A DNA stretch of 64,000 nucleotides from Odontocerum albicorne. Lineage: Eukaryota; Arthropoda; Insecta; Trichoptera; Odontoceridae. Below are positions 44,701 to 49,552 of this stretch, piece after piece. The notes under the pieces were generated by a model. The model had not been told where the DNA came from. It did not search any database and worked only from the letters and a program-made list of their open reading frames with translations. The translations under genes were made by a program, and so were the position numbers. The stretch is taken from positions 28,198,043 to 28,262,042 of the forward strand of contig OX463849.1 of assembly GCA_949825065.1 (NCBI GenBank), given 5' to 3'. Within the stretch, counting starts at the first letter, position 1, and each line of letters opens with the position of its first letter.

Positions 44701-46903
44701 ATGATAGAGTTCTGCAGCCAAGACCCATCCAGAGTTGTAGTGCTGATGAAAATAATTGGTGTTACTTACTGAGGAGGGTCTGAGAGAAATACTTGACTGT
44801 GTTGGCGATATCAATCCCTGATGGAAGTGGCTGAATCCCATGCAGCAACCTCAGCTGGCAGTCATGTAAACTGCGGATTTTTGCCGTAACTGAAACAATA
44901 TAAAGAGTGCTAAATTTTGCAACATTGTATTTTCAAACTGTCTCATTGGCCTTGAGCAATGTGTCCAAAGAATTAGAGGACTCGTCAATATGTCGTTGAC
45001 TCTCAGTTCTTCGAGTATGGAGGCATTAGTTCACCTGCCATCTATGTAATTCATAACATCCTTCTCAAACACCTCATTCAAATACATTTTAGACTTATCG
45101 CCATTTGGCAATTCTTCAAACCATCCAGAAAGATGTACATTAACCAAGCTGGGACCCTTTTTTTTTAAGTTTTTAATGGAAATCCAGCCAGAAATAAAAC
45201 CTCAGAGTTGTAGTCAAGTGCTTTACCAACAAGACTCTTCAAGGTCTTTATAATTTCACTTGTATTTTAGTATAATAATCATATTTGAATACTATGTTAT
45301 ATTGGATAAGGATAACATCAAAGTAATTTTTAAAAATTCCTGCCAGTTTGGTGACAAGCTTTACCAACAAGGTCACAGGCCATCATAATTTCACTTATAT
45401 GTTAGATAGAAATATAATAATCATATTTGAATACTTTATTGGAAAGGATAACCAAAAAGTATTTTTTTTAAATCCCTGCCTGTTTGGCGGTCATTTACCA
45501 CATTATTATTTTTCAAGTGATGAAATTTATTATGTGAGTTTTTGATTTATTGAAACTACAAAATTGTCCAATAATTATATGAAGATAAAATGCATTTGTA
45601 AGATACAAACATCTTGTGCTCATGTTGACTGTCTTAGAACAGGAAATAAGCCTATTGAGATAGATACTCGTAGTTGTAATATAAAAATGTAAAGAATAAA
45701 TGTTAACAAACAAAATTCATAACGTCTCCAACTAAAAATACCAAACATTATAAACAAGACAAATATATATTTTTATTAAAATTAAGACAAAATTTGTAAC
45801 ATAGTTGATAGAACGCTTATCATCTACTTATTGTTTTAGATTTGATTCCAAATGATGTCTTAAAATATAAATGTCTAACTTATAACATAAGGTCTTTTTA
45901 CACATCTCTAGTTGGTTGGAATAAACTACCATATGGCATTGAGCCTGCCTGGTTTAAGTTTAACACAATATAAAATAGTACCTAACTTAAATTAAAAAAT
46001 ACATATTGAAATACCCTTATGCCATTTTGATTTAAAAAGACATATTGAAATATCCTTATGTCATTTTGATTTAAAAAGACATATTGAAATACCCTTATGT
46101 CATTTTGATTTAAAAAGACATATTGAAATACCCTTATATCATTTTGATTTAAAAAGACATATTGAAATATCCTTGTCATTTTGATTAGTTCTCTAAATAG
46201 TGTTTTCCATGCATCAGTCATGCATAAGTTGTTTTGATCCAAACCCTTAATTTATTGCACTTGAAATATTTTCAAGTAAAAACAGAAAGGTCAAAATTGA
46301 GGTCAAATTATAATTTTGAAAAAGATTCTAAAAAAATAATGTATACCAAATAAAAAGGCTTCTTAAAAGTTTCCATATGTTTCATTTATAAACATAAAAA
46401 CACTATTGCTTAATAATTTGGTTGCAGTTAGTCTCATTTCACTTTTTGTCTTAAACACATTTATATTAATCAGCTTTTTAAATGTTTTTGTCTGTGAAAA
46501 TTGTGTTTTTCGATACTATAAAACTTATAACATTAAATATTGGTTAAAGTTTCTTTAAAAATGTATATTTGCTTTAAGGGATGTTATTATTTTATTCCGT
46601 GTTTAATATTTCACATTGTTTTAAAACACTAACTCAAAACGTATATTCTTAAACAGGGAAAATCAATAAATGTCGTATGCAATTGCAAGCAATATGGCAG
46701 AAGTGCACTTGCGGAAATATTGATGTAGGTCTGGGATGAAATTACCTTAATTGGACTAATAAAATATTGCTTGAATGCAAGTATAACAATGTAATGTGCA
46801 ATAGAGAGAATATATCGTAATATTGGGCGACGAGATAATGAGATTTGTAAGGAAGTGGCAAGAAAAGAGAGAGGTACTCACAGGCAGCCGCTCTCGTGCC
46901 CAT
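2034..46903 (-). CDS. unc79: UNC79, NALCN channel complex subunit (partial gene, 16 exons seen)
   Basis: UNC79 is a very large HEAT-like scaffold protein that, with UNC80, binds and stabilises the NALCN/NA sodium-leak channel in neurons and sets resting excitability. Translated exons follow the UNC79 family in order: N-terminal LPSGIDIANTVKYFSQTLL, then HCQLLECLM and CVIAYG, then LVPYEII and LSKILDP, then CILMLDVLLKQ, and finally GGPDVFWRLIQEEF and VDRPMVLQSLYQLHNSL. Coding segments are 46882-46903, 44770-44889, 43081-43242, 40579-40749, 39888-39980, 35853-36038, 34198-34450, 33540-33696, 27900-28048, 26461-26685, 18830-19003, 10014-10304, 8325-8473, 7390-7572, 4458-4614 and 2034-2235. All splice phases agree except at the exon 6/7 join, where exons are missing. 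The segments add up to about 2.7 kb. The family is over 2,600 residues in human, so most of the C-terminal part lies beyond position 1. Family assignment is by recalled similarity, not a search. Confidence 0.95.
2493..3245 (+). pseudogene. mariner transposase (mauritiana-like), frameshifted and 3' truncated
   Basis: Begins MEKNEFHVLIKHYFLMGKNT at 2541 and carries ERSGRPNEVVTPENIKKK. A frameshift near 2900 moves it into the frame with RRYVTMDETWIHH, which holds the first catalytic Asp, and VMASVFWDAHGIIFIDHLEK. It stops at INIEY where another repeat begins, so the second and third catalytic residues are missing. No clean terminal repeats were seen. Confidence 0.88.
3262..3535 (-). repeat. interspersed repeat with CTGGCGGG..TTGCC tail (family S, long form)
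   Basis: Shares CTGGCGGGCTTATTGCCAGG and CTTCCAACCAACCAGACAAA with copies at 39010, 55990 and 61450. Tail is (TTTA)n on the plus strand. The rest aligns with 39130-39320 and 55360-55960, not with the tRNA-headed copies. Confidence 0.7.
4139..4291. repeat. 44-bp tandem repeat, about 3.4 copies
   Basis: Units begin at 4139, 4183, 4227 and 4271 with core CACGTAAAAACACGGGACTG. Lies in the unc79 intron just after exon 15. Confidence 0.95.
4458..4614 (-). CDS. unc79: unc79 exon 15
   Basis: 157 nt, phase 2 in and phase 0 out, acceptor TATACAG, donor GTGAGA. Encodes FMDSTPLKNFLPLQTALATA, FCYLISSMDDPNVYVVQRAT and LYLGTIHDHAIK. Continues the HEAT-like repeats of exon 14. Confidence 0.95.
5072..6364 (-). 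mobile_element. near full-length mariner (family C), TA-flanked
   Basis: Inverted ends TTAGGTGTACAAATAAGT and TTGGGTGTACAAATAAGT, TA on both sides, 1,293 bp, the usual size of a complete mariner. Confidence 0.93.
5160..6202 (-). pseudogene. mariner transposase of family C, broken
   Basis: Reads from ATG at 6202 or 6190 (MSSFEPNKRHLRELL), through helix-turn-helix (LALTLGVTQQAISHGLKSLG) and the catalytic motif VTGDEKCIHYD, to a stop near 5525. Beyond that, shifted frames still show NIIDEIESSTR, a LHDN motif around 5445 and LPHPLYSPDIAPSDYH around 5360. At least two frameshifts and one stop make it inactive as it stands. Confidence 0.88.
6463..6968. mobile_element. non-autonomous hAT element with exact 8-bp TSD
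   Basis: Inverted ends CAGGGGTCTCCAAACT and CAGGGGTCTCCAAACT (minus). The flanking octamer CTGTAAAC is duplicated at 6455-6462 and 6969-6976. 506 bp with no transposase. Inserted 98 bp from the end of the family C mariner. Confidence 0.95.
7390..7572 (-). CDS. unc79: unc79 exon 14
   Basis: 183 nt, phase 2 at both ends, acceptor TTGACAG, donor GTAATT. Encodes LWNVCNARNSHICEVAVPIL, LHCITLTGGPDVFWRLIQEE and FHHTDWRVRFTAVERVTILT. This is among the most diagnostic UNC79 blocks. Confidence 0.96.
7903..8038. repeat. irregular tandem repeat, 3 copies
   Basis: Copies starting CTCGCTTTTAAT/ACATAAATGATAGAATAAA at 7903, 7940 and 7991. The last two also share GCTTTGGCATTGGC. Confidence 0.85.
8325..8473 (-). 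CDS. unc79: unc79 exon 13
   Basis: 149 nt, phase 0 in and phase 2 out, acceptor TTGATAG, donor GTGAGT. Encodes ELPIADRPDMLYYMLQCLYI, LVLHGDAFTKAAKEHRGFFI and WCQENLLIR. The family equivalent is DILFNMLNCLKILCLHGECL. Confidence 0.93.
8556..8724. mobile_element. short pogo/Tigger-like MITE
   Basis: TA-flanked 169-bp element. The right end read on the minus strand is CAGTAGACCCTCGATTATCC, the typical pogo/Tigger terminus; the left end CTGTAAACCCTCAAAATTATCC is a diverged version. No coding remnant. Confidence 0.7.
8725..10013. other. unc79 intron 12, no gene seen
   Basis: AT-rich non-coding sequence. A more GC-balanced patch at 9240-9490 has no splice-flanked coding potential I could recognise. 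Confidence 0.7.
10014..10304 (-). CDS. unc79: unc79 exon 12
   Basis: 291 nt, phase 0 at both ends, acceptor GTAACAG, donor GTTTGA. Reads IMTATVETVSEQLDLAAIMP, AEKVVSAVARAVTLSETDVA, then NFWHTSVGKFRFSIDELPQQ and LQYIHQLLQ. The last part corresponds to the family's FCYQQLPVTLRLIYTIFQEM. Confidence 0.93.
11080..11170 (-). repeat. SINE-like repeat (family T)
   Basis: Contains GTTTAGAGAGCAAATTCTCT and GATTCAAGCCCACTGTTATT, shared with copies at 26985 and 56270. On the minus strand the sequence after the B-box-like GGGCTTGAATC forms the body. Confidence 0.55.
11233..11316. repeat. 28-bp tandem repeat, 3 copies
   Basis: Unit CACATCTGCATATTTTTTAA plus TATTATAT, three nearly identical copies at 11233, 11261 and 11289. 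Confidence 0.95.
11905..12072. repeat. 42-bp tandem repeat, 4 copies
   Basis: Units start AATTAGGTCATATAATAGAC at 11905, 11947, 11989 and 12031 with one to three differences each. Confidence 0.95.
17819..17882. repeat. AT dinucleotide microsatellite
   Basis: About 64 bp of uninterrupted AT. Confidence 0.98.
18830..19003 (-). CDS. unc79: unc79 exon 11 (GC-rich, proline-rich)
   Basis: 174 nt, phase 0 at both ends, acceptor TGTTTAG, donor GTATGT. Encodes PPLEETGGDGPQARKSPGEG, then an alternating Leu-Pro tract and PIPEIHSVGGVLVHMPH. It joins in frame to exon 12 as HMPHIMTATVE. Strongly GC-rich in an AT-rich intron. The frame is chosen by phase and by the HMPH-IMTATVE junction, which I recall from insect UNC79. 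I do not see it in the vertebrate protein. Confidence 0.8.
20140..20325 (-). repeat. tRNA-derived SINE (family S, short form)
   Basis: Minus strand: tRNA-like head near 20325-20250 with an A-box-like stretch and B box GGTTTGATTCCC, then the body with TAAACCCGCCAGTTTG shared by the other family S copies. Confidence 0.65.
23186..24109 (+). mobile_element. internally deleted mariner (family D)
   Basis: TA-flanked ends GTAGGTCTGTAAATATGAAACC and, inverted, TCAGGTCTGTAAATATGAAACC; 924 bp. Shifted frames give NVEDHRESLKMPNCKHCW and, from 23604, ILLHDNAPSHTEKPVKETTE followed by AYSPDLAPSDYYLF, i.e. the second and third catalytic Asp with the usual DD34D spacing. The segment with the first Asp (DEKW-type motif) is deleted around 23640. 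Confidence 0.9.
24950..25271 (-). repeat. LINE/SINE tail repeat X, copy 1
   Basis: Near-identical, in reverse, to 28706-29000. Reads on the minus strand as a LINE tail with a CTC-rich end. It ends exactly where a mariner-type element begins at 25272. Confidence 0.75.
25272..25828 (+). mobile_element. mariner-type deletion derivative (family E, copy 1)
   Basis: Ends TAGGGTCTTTCAAATTGAGC and inverse, TA on both sides, 557 bp. Keeps only a transposase C-terminus: GDVNWPPRSCDLTPLNYFLW, then IPELKDEIIRVIGELEPQLC and VDKRVDICGAAKGGHL. Confidence 0.9.
26461..26685 (-). CDS. unc79: unc79 exon 10
   Basis: 225 nt, phase 0 at both ends, acceptor GGATAG, donor GTGAGT. Begins MELQ, exactly where the family continues after LLLKQ. 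It contains CRCPAADCSACEAAVMWHQL and AVQIIKMMAP, paralleling the family's CNLCQSSILCYQLACELLERLAP. GC-rich relative to the flanking introns. Confidence 0.93.
26985..27052 (-). repeat. SINE-like repeat (family T)
   Basis: GTTTAGAGAGCAAACCTCTC and CTGGGACTCGAACCCAGTAT; on the minus strand GGTTCGAGTCCC is a perfect B box. Confidence 0.6.
27072..27292. mobile_element. short MITE with ~65-bp inverted ends (family F)
   Basis: TTCGGAAATTCTAGGATGAG at the left is repeated inverted at the right, with matching sequence through GCCCCAATACAACCTT. Internal sequence matches 35150-35300 and 38160-38290, so it is a shorter relative of those copies. Confidence 0.88.
27373..27480 (-). repeat. Penelope-like element fragment
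   Basis: Reverse complement matches 29250-29355 closely: ATAAGAGTTTCCGGAG, CACCACTGTTGCTAAGTATT and TTCCTATATAGAAATTATCA. Covers the start of the GIY-YIG domain only. Confidence 0.75.
27900..28048 (-). CDS. unc79: unc79 exon 9
   Basis: 149 nt, acceptor TTTTCCAG, donor GTAACG, phase 1 in and phase 0 out. A Ser/Glu-rich linker (VVEDESPNSSGLSDNEAPTS) leads into the conserved helix HNLSCCILMLDVLLKQ, which matches LNCFILMFDLLLKQ of the family. Confidence 0.95.
28150..28705 (-). mobile_element. mariner-type deletion derivative (family E, copy 2)
   Basis: Reverse copy of 25272-25828, including the same internal deletion and the same junction with repeat X at 28705/28706. The distal end is damaged (CCGGTCTTTC). 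Confidence 0.9.
28706..29052 (+). repeat. LINE/SINE tail repeat X, copy 2
   Basis: Inverse of 24950-25271, then runs on to a tail CTCTTTGCCTACCCCAACAG shared with 42650-42690 and 59745-59770, where a LINE tail is visible. Ends in ATGTAT repeats. Confidence 0.75.
29265..29637 (+). pseudogene. GIY-YIG endonuclease of a Penelope-like element, broken
   Basis: Frame reads SGVYKLLCADCDNFYIGKTG and RSFEKRFREHKSSNLF, with the GVY and YIG motifs, the CxxC pair and the conserved Arg/His of the domain. A stop follows NLF, and the remainder (SSNGNKLDRLEALEI; SYFPKISPLLAEIVPCLP) continues in other frames. Confidence 0.82.
29690..29735 (+). ncRNA. hammerhead-ribozyme-like core in the right arm (candidate)
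   Basis: Order CTGA-aga-TGA, a short AGG/CCT hairpin, GAAAC, a CGGTA/TACCG hairpin, then GTC. This follows hammerhead core, stem II, GAAA, stem III and cleavage triplet, with three extra bases in the core. Stem I pairing is not visible, so activity is doubtful. The same motif lies inverted at 29154-29198. Confidence 0.3.
30074..30288. repeat. 44-bp tandem repeat, 4.9 copies, split by the hAT element
   Basis: Units start ACTTCTAAAAGGATATAAGA at 30074, 30118, 30162, 30206 and 30250. The fifth unit is cut after GTTATACC and resumes at 33341 with GTTATACCTATATACT. Confidence 0.95.
30544..30610. other. perfect 67-bp hairpin inside the hAT element
   Basis: Arms 30544-30574 and 30580-30610 are exact inverse copies of 31 bp (outer part AGGCGCCCGTTACACGG) around the 5-nt loop AATCC. 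GC-rich against an AT-rich surround. Confidence 0.97.
30937..33008 (+). pseudogene. hAT transposase (TTF-type zinc finger, DUF4371, hATC), broken
   Basis: The first 316 codons run from ATG at 30937. They include a TTF-like finger (CFFCLLFGG ... HECTMNHI), the DUF4371-type stretch GVFLDFVEWTASLD and SIQADETTDVACRSQFV with the catalytic-domain Asp. A stop at 31885-31887 interrupts it, but the same frame continues with HYVHCYAHQLNLVL. A poly-T frameshift follows near 31990, and other frames carry the rest. The end (32742-33008) has the hAT dimerisation motif STADAERSFSTLKRIKTYIR. No functional protein is possible from this copy. Confidence 0.93.
33293..33305. other. G-run near the hAT 3' end
   Basis: Nine or more consecutive G followed by CACTTCAGCC, next to an A-run. 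Unusual composition for the window but part of the element. Confidence 0.6.
33540..33696 (-). CDS. unc79: unc79 exon 8
   Basis: 157 nt, acceptor TATTGTAG, donor GTGAGT, entering in phase 0 and leaving in phase 1. Encodes ILSMLEILIPLSQVFDMFGD followed by GVRMMKLGSVEDKVKPGKHP. The family equivalent is LSELDIMVPLQLLISMFSDGV. Confidence 0.92.
33785..34135 (-). pseudogene. LINE ORF2 C-terminal fragment (family L1b)
   Basis: Degenerate relative of 41826-42167 and 57230-57440. Shared cues on the plus strand are GAGATTCCTCT, AGTAGCAGGGTGAAGAG and ATCACAAGCGCC. Confidence 0.55.
34198..34450 (-). CDS. unc79: unc79 exon 7 (first exon after the gap)
   Basis: 253 nt, acceptor TTTTCCAG, donor GTATTT, ending in phase 0. 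It needs two bases from an upstream exon. Encodes LFCLVPYEIITTEIWDYIMP, then HWMEAITNDVPEKELPELKM and ILSKILDPDMSPLGFDVKKM, ending QLQALHWLQ. This matches the family's ILCLIPYNVINQSVWECIMP region. Confidence 0.95.
34765..35317. mobile_element. MITE of family F (about 550 bp)
   Basis: Ends TCTTGGATGGGTC and, inverted, TCTAGGATGGGTCC. Internally matches 38139-38690 in reverse over most of its length, including CATCCCTAGCCAATGCAGAC. Confidence 0.85.
35515..35714. other. assembly gap (200 N) bordered by AT repeat
   Basis: Exactly 200 N, followed by a pure AT dinucleotide run to about 35771. The round size suggests a placeholder length. It falls inside the unc79 interval where the family's cysteine-rich segment should be encoded. 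Confidence 0.98.
35715..35771. repeat. AT dinucleotide run at the gap edge
   Basis: 57 bp of AT immediately after the N block. Confidence 0.98.
35853..36038 (-). CDS. unc79: unc79 exon 6
   Basis: 186 nt, phase 1 at both ends, acceptor ATCTACAG and donor GTAAGT. Encodes HHCQLLECLMTMKQTVVKDV then LCVIAYG and AAKLLFYHWPAFNQNLFDRK, a close match to the family's YHCQLLECLM ... LLYVIAYG ... LFHYWP. It leaves one base (phase 1) that the next visible exon cannot accept. A mariner-type element starts 21 nt upstream of the acceptor. Confidence 0.95.
36060..36619 (+). mobile_element. mariner-type deletion derivative (family E, copy 3)
   Basis: AAGGGTCTTTCAAATTGAGC at the left and its inverse at the right, TA on both sides, 560 bp. 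Same internal deletion as copies 1 and 2 but in unrelated flanks. Confidence 0.92.
37050..37815 (-). pseudogene. non-LTR retrotransposon RT C-terminus (RTE-like)
   Basis: From 37806: DNIADLQELLVNINDTGEEL and INIKKIKWMAFGRADYS, then VEQFKYLGSMITTSVDPDME, CYAWSVLLYGSETWTL and WLHRRMLRILWTDMITN. Other frames carry on to 37050 with RRQTSWLRNIRDWTG and REAFARVIANVG. Open for 156 codons, so relatively young. Confidence 0.88.
38139..38690. mobile_element. MITE of family F (about 550 bp)
   Basis: Ends GTAGCATGGTTCCTGTGACG and, inverted, GTAGCATGGTCCCTGCGACA. Reverse relative of 34765-35317. Confidence 0.88.
39010..39325 (-). repeat. family S repeat, long form
   Basis: TCTGGCGGGCATATTGCCAG, with the 28-29 bp piece CTTCCAACCAACCAGACAAA doubled in tandem at 39075-39128. 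The rest matches 3400-3600. Confidence 0.75.
39888..39980 (-). CDS. unc79: unc79 exon 5
   Basis: 93 nt, phase 1 at both ends, acceptor ATTTCAG and donor GTAATG. Encodes an acidic stretch (HYEGEEEESQASQS) followed by VAAVIMMVFQYSSNP. The second half matches the family's MLMIAMQYTSNP. Confidence 0.95.
40579..40749 (-). CDS. unc79: unc79 exon 4
   Basis: 171 nt, phase 1 at both ends, acceptor TTTCACCCAG and donor GTAAGT. Reads AFGQSILQCLGCLLPFLEYD, then MIDNLPYLAASCVGVFPVSL and HQEIINLLCFYILPFTI. This corresponds to the family's LGQSIFY...CLLPFL...LPY block. A pogo-like element begins 36 nt upstream of the acceptor. Confidence 0.95.
40785..41596. mobile_element. pogo/Tigger-like non-autonomous element
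   Basis: Inverted ends CAGGTAGTCGTCGACTTACG, each next to TA; 812 bp. Further copies of GTCGTAAGTCG lie just inside both ends. No transposase motif recognised. The left end is 36 nt from unc79 exon 4. Confidence 0.85.
41826..42167 (-). pseudogene. LINE ORF2 C-terminal fragment (family L1b)
   Basis: Minus frame with FETRYFDLPERNLSTPLPSS and GSLLWNSLPRFSVRGAATN, typical of CR1/Jockey-type ORF2 endings (F..R....WNSLP). Upstream part absent. Confidence 0.7.
42426..42710 (+). pseudogene. LINE tail (family L2)
   Basis: Reads HVRYIERMDEEKLSKQIYIA and RGRPWKVWLDQVN, then a 3' end CTCTCTGCCTACCCCAGCAG and ATGTATG. The same end recurs at 28990 and 59745 and, inverted, at 41670 and 56370. Confidence 0.7.
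43081..43242 (-). CDS. unc79: unc79 exon 3
   Basis: 162 nt, phase 1 at both ends, acceptor TTTTACAG and donor GTAATC. Encodes the segment from TVLKDVPSSPLEMLRNP to SQLVDVASLVQYGVQ, matching the family block LLYSVLRDAPSE ... LDYQGLY. Confidence 0.93.
43260..43925 (+). pseudogene. LINE tail (family L2), longer copy
   Basis: EQVDEFCYLVRIF, then KINAAKIHTLRKICGVSMFE, GALKWFGHVERIYD and GRGRPRKM, with many stops. Sits 18 bp upstream of the unc79 exon 3 acceptor. Confidence 0.75.
44160..44750 (+). pseudogene. LINE RT tail (other family), degenerate
   Basis: LNTFERKILNRIFGSICDNG, RQRYKELYTLHC, IEIARFHWLGHLYRIHDTDP and EHRRVGRPKLK. Ends about 20 nt from the unc79 exon 2 donor. Confidence 0.78.
44770..44889 (-). 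CDS. unc79: unc79 exon 2
   Basis: Bounded by an acceptor ending TTTCAG and the donor GTAAGT, phase 1 at both ends, 120 nt. Encodes FTAKIRSLHDCQLRLLHGIQ and then PLPSGIDIANTVKYFSQTLL, the best conserved N-terminal block of UNC79. A decayed LINE tail ends only about 20 nt beyond the donor. Confidence 0.95.
46001..46188. repeat. 39-bp tandem repeat, nearly 5 copies
   Basis: Units start ACATATTGAAATACCCTTAT at 46001, 46040, 46079, 46118 and 46157. The unit is a multiple of three, so it keeps a minus-strand frame open without being a gene. Confidence 0.95.
46882..46903 (-). CDS. unc79: unc79 exon 1 (start codon)
   Basis: Encodes MGTRAAA plus one base, followed by the donor GTGAGT (46876-46881). 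Joined to exon 2 it reads MGTRAAAFTAKIRSL, which parallels the human start MSTKAEQFASKIRYL. The ATG has A at -3 and G at +4. A second in-frame ATG lies 33 nt upstream (46934-46936) with a weaker context and would add MQGSFKIQLIN. Confidence 0.85.
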
Positions 46904-47039
46904 GTTGATGAGCTGAATCTTGAAACTGCCCTGCATTTATGTAAGAGCCGCCCGGCACGACACAAACTAAATAAAACAAACCCGCGCCCCTCTGGCTCAA
47001 CCCCTCGCCGGCCACACGCCAGGGCGGGAAATTGCCGTT

Positions 47040-47047
47040 TTTATATA
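47040..47047 (-). promoter_or_regulatory. candidate TATA box for unc79
   Basis: TATATAAA on the minus strand, 137 nt upstream of the unc79 ATG. The 46960-47035 stretch between them is markedly GC-rich for this window. A start site about 30 nt downstream would give a leader of roughly 105 nt. Inference from motif and position only. Confidence 0.4.
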
Positions 47048-47059
47048 TTTCCCCGATGA

Positions 47060-48945
47060 AAAGTCAATAAGATAAATCGTTTACGGCGATCATCTAAGTG
47101 ACATTTACCCTTTCGCACCGAATCACCTTGGAACAGAGCTAATGTACTAGAAACAAGGGTGAGATTCACTTTGGATGAAAGAGGATAGATACAAAAATGG
47201 TATTTCCTACTTGTAACATCGGGTGTTTACTATATTTGCGTTATATAAAGCGACACAGGCGCAATGCTCGTGTAAACCGCCCCGAAACGCCCGGAATCAA
47301 ATTGAAAATGATAACACGCAGCATCCGATCTGTTGGCCAATACGGGGGTTAAGGCTCGTATTTTCTGACGGAAAATCAATACCGACAAGCGCAATTCCCC
47401 GATAAATCAAATATTCTATATATTGTATTAATGCTGTACAGTTCTTTACAGTTTACCAATCAAGATCGCTAAATTAAAAAATAACGTATTAAATTGTTTA
47501 TTCCATAATTTTAATTTAACATTTCAAATAATACAGTGTGGATTTTAAAACTAGAGAACTAGGTATATTTTTGGTTAAGTTGATTTTTTCTTATACATGT
47601 ATTTCTTAAAAATTCCTTAATTTGAATATTATTTTCAAATCATGCTAGAGGATATTGTATGTAATTTAAATAAAATTCAATTAAGACAAAGAAAACAATA
47701 TCTTGGATTGTGTTTTCATTAAATCGTATAAAATCTAATGCAAAAAGATATTATATACTATTTAAAATAGCTCAGCGGTCCTTTTTTTAATGCGGGGTAT
47801 TTAGCACCAAGTTTCCCATTAAATTGCTCTCAAAACACGGTTAAATGTTTTAAAATAATGTTTATCAAAAATATATGAAATCGATTTCACTAAACACCCG
47901 TATTTTCTTACATATTATTATCCTGCTATCAAAATGTTTAATATTTATGTTGCGCTTGTAATAATGCACGCACAATATAGAAATTTTCCATAAGTAATGA
48001 AAAAAATACTTTTATAAACTGTTCCAATTTTAAACTCACGATTCTGAGGGTCCGTTAGCTATCATTTGAGCTAAGATATAACATTATTTTATTAAATGTA
48101 ATATGGTTGGGATCTAGTTCTAAAATATATTTAAATATCCCATCCCTATTATCCACCCCAAACATATTGACATTTGAAACGGATCAGCTGAGAGGCTGTA
48201 CTTCCCCTTTCCGCTTACTTACGAGAGGTAATTTTGCCAATCAAAATGCAAACAGGTTAACCCCGTCCACTAAATGCTTTTCTAATAACTTTGTTTTATA
48301 TTGCTGAATTGTGTTCATTTATCACTTAATGTATTTATCACTTAATTATAAAAACACGCATTTTTTTTACAATATATTTTTCTACTTAAATTCAACTAGG
48401 ATTCATATTGTGGATAGCTATTATCCACTCGGAATCAAATTTTGCGATGTTTGAATGTTTATAAACATATAAAAACCAACCCACAAAATATATTTTAGTA
48501 CATTTTTCCTATCAAACGATTATTTCATTCATAAATATCCAGGTGGTAAAAAGGGGCATCGTATGGTTACATCCAATATTGATAATATTCGGTTTTAATA
48601 TAAAGTAGGCTATTATTAGCTGTGAAGTCGCACTGATACTGCTTTTTACTTGAAATACGTTTGTAGCAAAATTATTTGGATTTTAAAGTGTCCGTTACTT
48701 TTTAAAAGTAACATACTTCTGATGTTATTCCATTTCATACAAACCTATAACATATGTTGTCAAATTTCCTCAACTACGCTAAAACAGGAAATAAGATAAG
48801 TCAAGAATGTATTGTTTTTTTGTAAATATTATTGTAAAAAGAAAAAAATAATTACGATGAAAAAAGATTAGATAATTTATTATATAGGTTTGTTTCGTGA
48901 CACCCATTCTAAGGACACTTTAATGATACCCTTAATAAAAGTATG
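47060..48945. other. intergenic, upstream of unc79
   Basis: No gene recognised. A GC-balanced patch at 47100-47400 adjoins the promoter and may be regulatory. The rest is AT-rich. Confidence 0.6.
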
Positions 48946-48950
48946 ATATA

Positions 48951-49415
48951 TTAGGTATTAACATACGTAGTGTCCGTTTTTTTTTTCATTTTAAAAATGA
49001 GCACCAAAAGTAAAACAAAATGGTAAATGTTATACGTCATTCGAAAGAAAATTTTCTGCTCTACAAGATATTGTGTTTGCTTTTACGTTAAATATATTAT
49101 TTTATTTGATTACAAGCCTTCAAAATGGAATGGCAAGTAGACGAAAGTGAGCATTTTCGACACCTCCTTCTGTTCGCGTTCAATCGAGGGAACAAAGCTG
49201 TCAAAGCTAGTCACGATATTTGCGAAGCGTACGGTGAAGACGTTATGAATGAAAGGACAGCTAGTCGATGGTTTTTGCACTTCAAAGATGGTAATTTCGA
49301 CCTGAAAGAAATGGAGCATTCCTGACGACCAGTGGACTTCGATGAGGACCGTTTAAACCATATTATTAATGATGTGGTAAAGGAACCTTTGCTTGTGGTC
49401 ATGCGTAGCTCGATC
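48951..49415 (+). mobile_element. mariner family A, copy 2 (3' truncated)
   Basis: Starts TTAGGTATTAACATACGTAG. From 49125 it reads MEWQVDESEHFRHLLLFAFN, RTASRWFLHFKDGNFDLKEM and a stop before RPVDFDEDRLNHII. Same family as 51-791 with intact N-terminal region but no right end. Confidence 0.85.
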
Positions 49416-49552
49416 TATTGAAACGTATCTTGTACGCTAATGTTCATTTAAGAAAAACTTAGATATATCCGTAAGGTGTATTTATGTACTTCTCAGAGAT
49501 GTAAAGCATCAGACATATGTTATTCTGAAATGTTAAAGTTATCACGACTCGA

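Noticed and set aside
46001..46242. Repetitive protein with FQYVFLNQNDI units
   Set aside because: It comes from a 39-bp minisatellite whose unit length is a multiple of three. No domain, no promoter or splice context.
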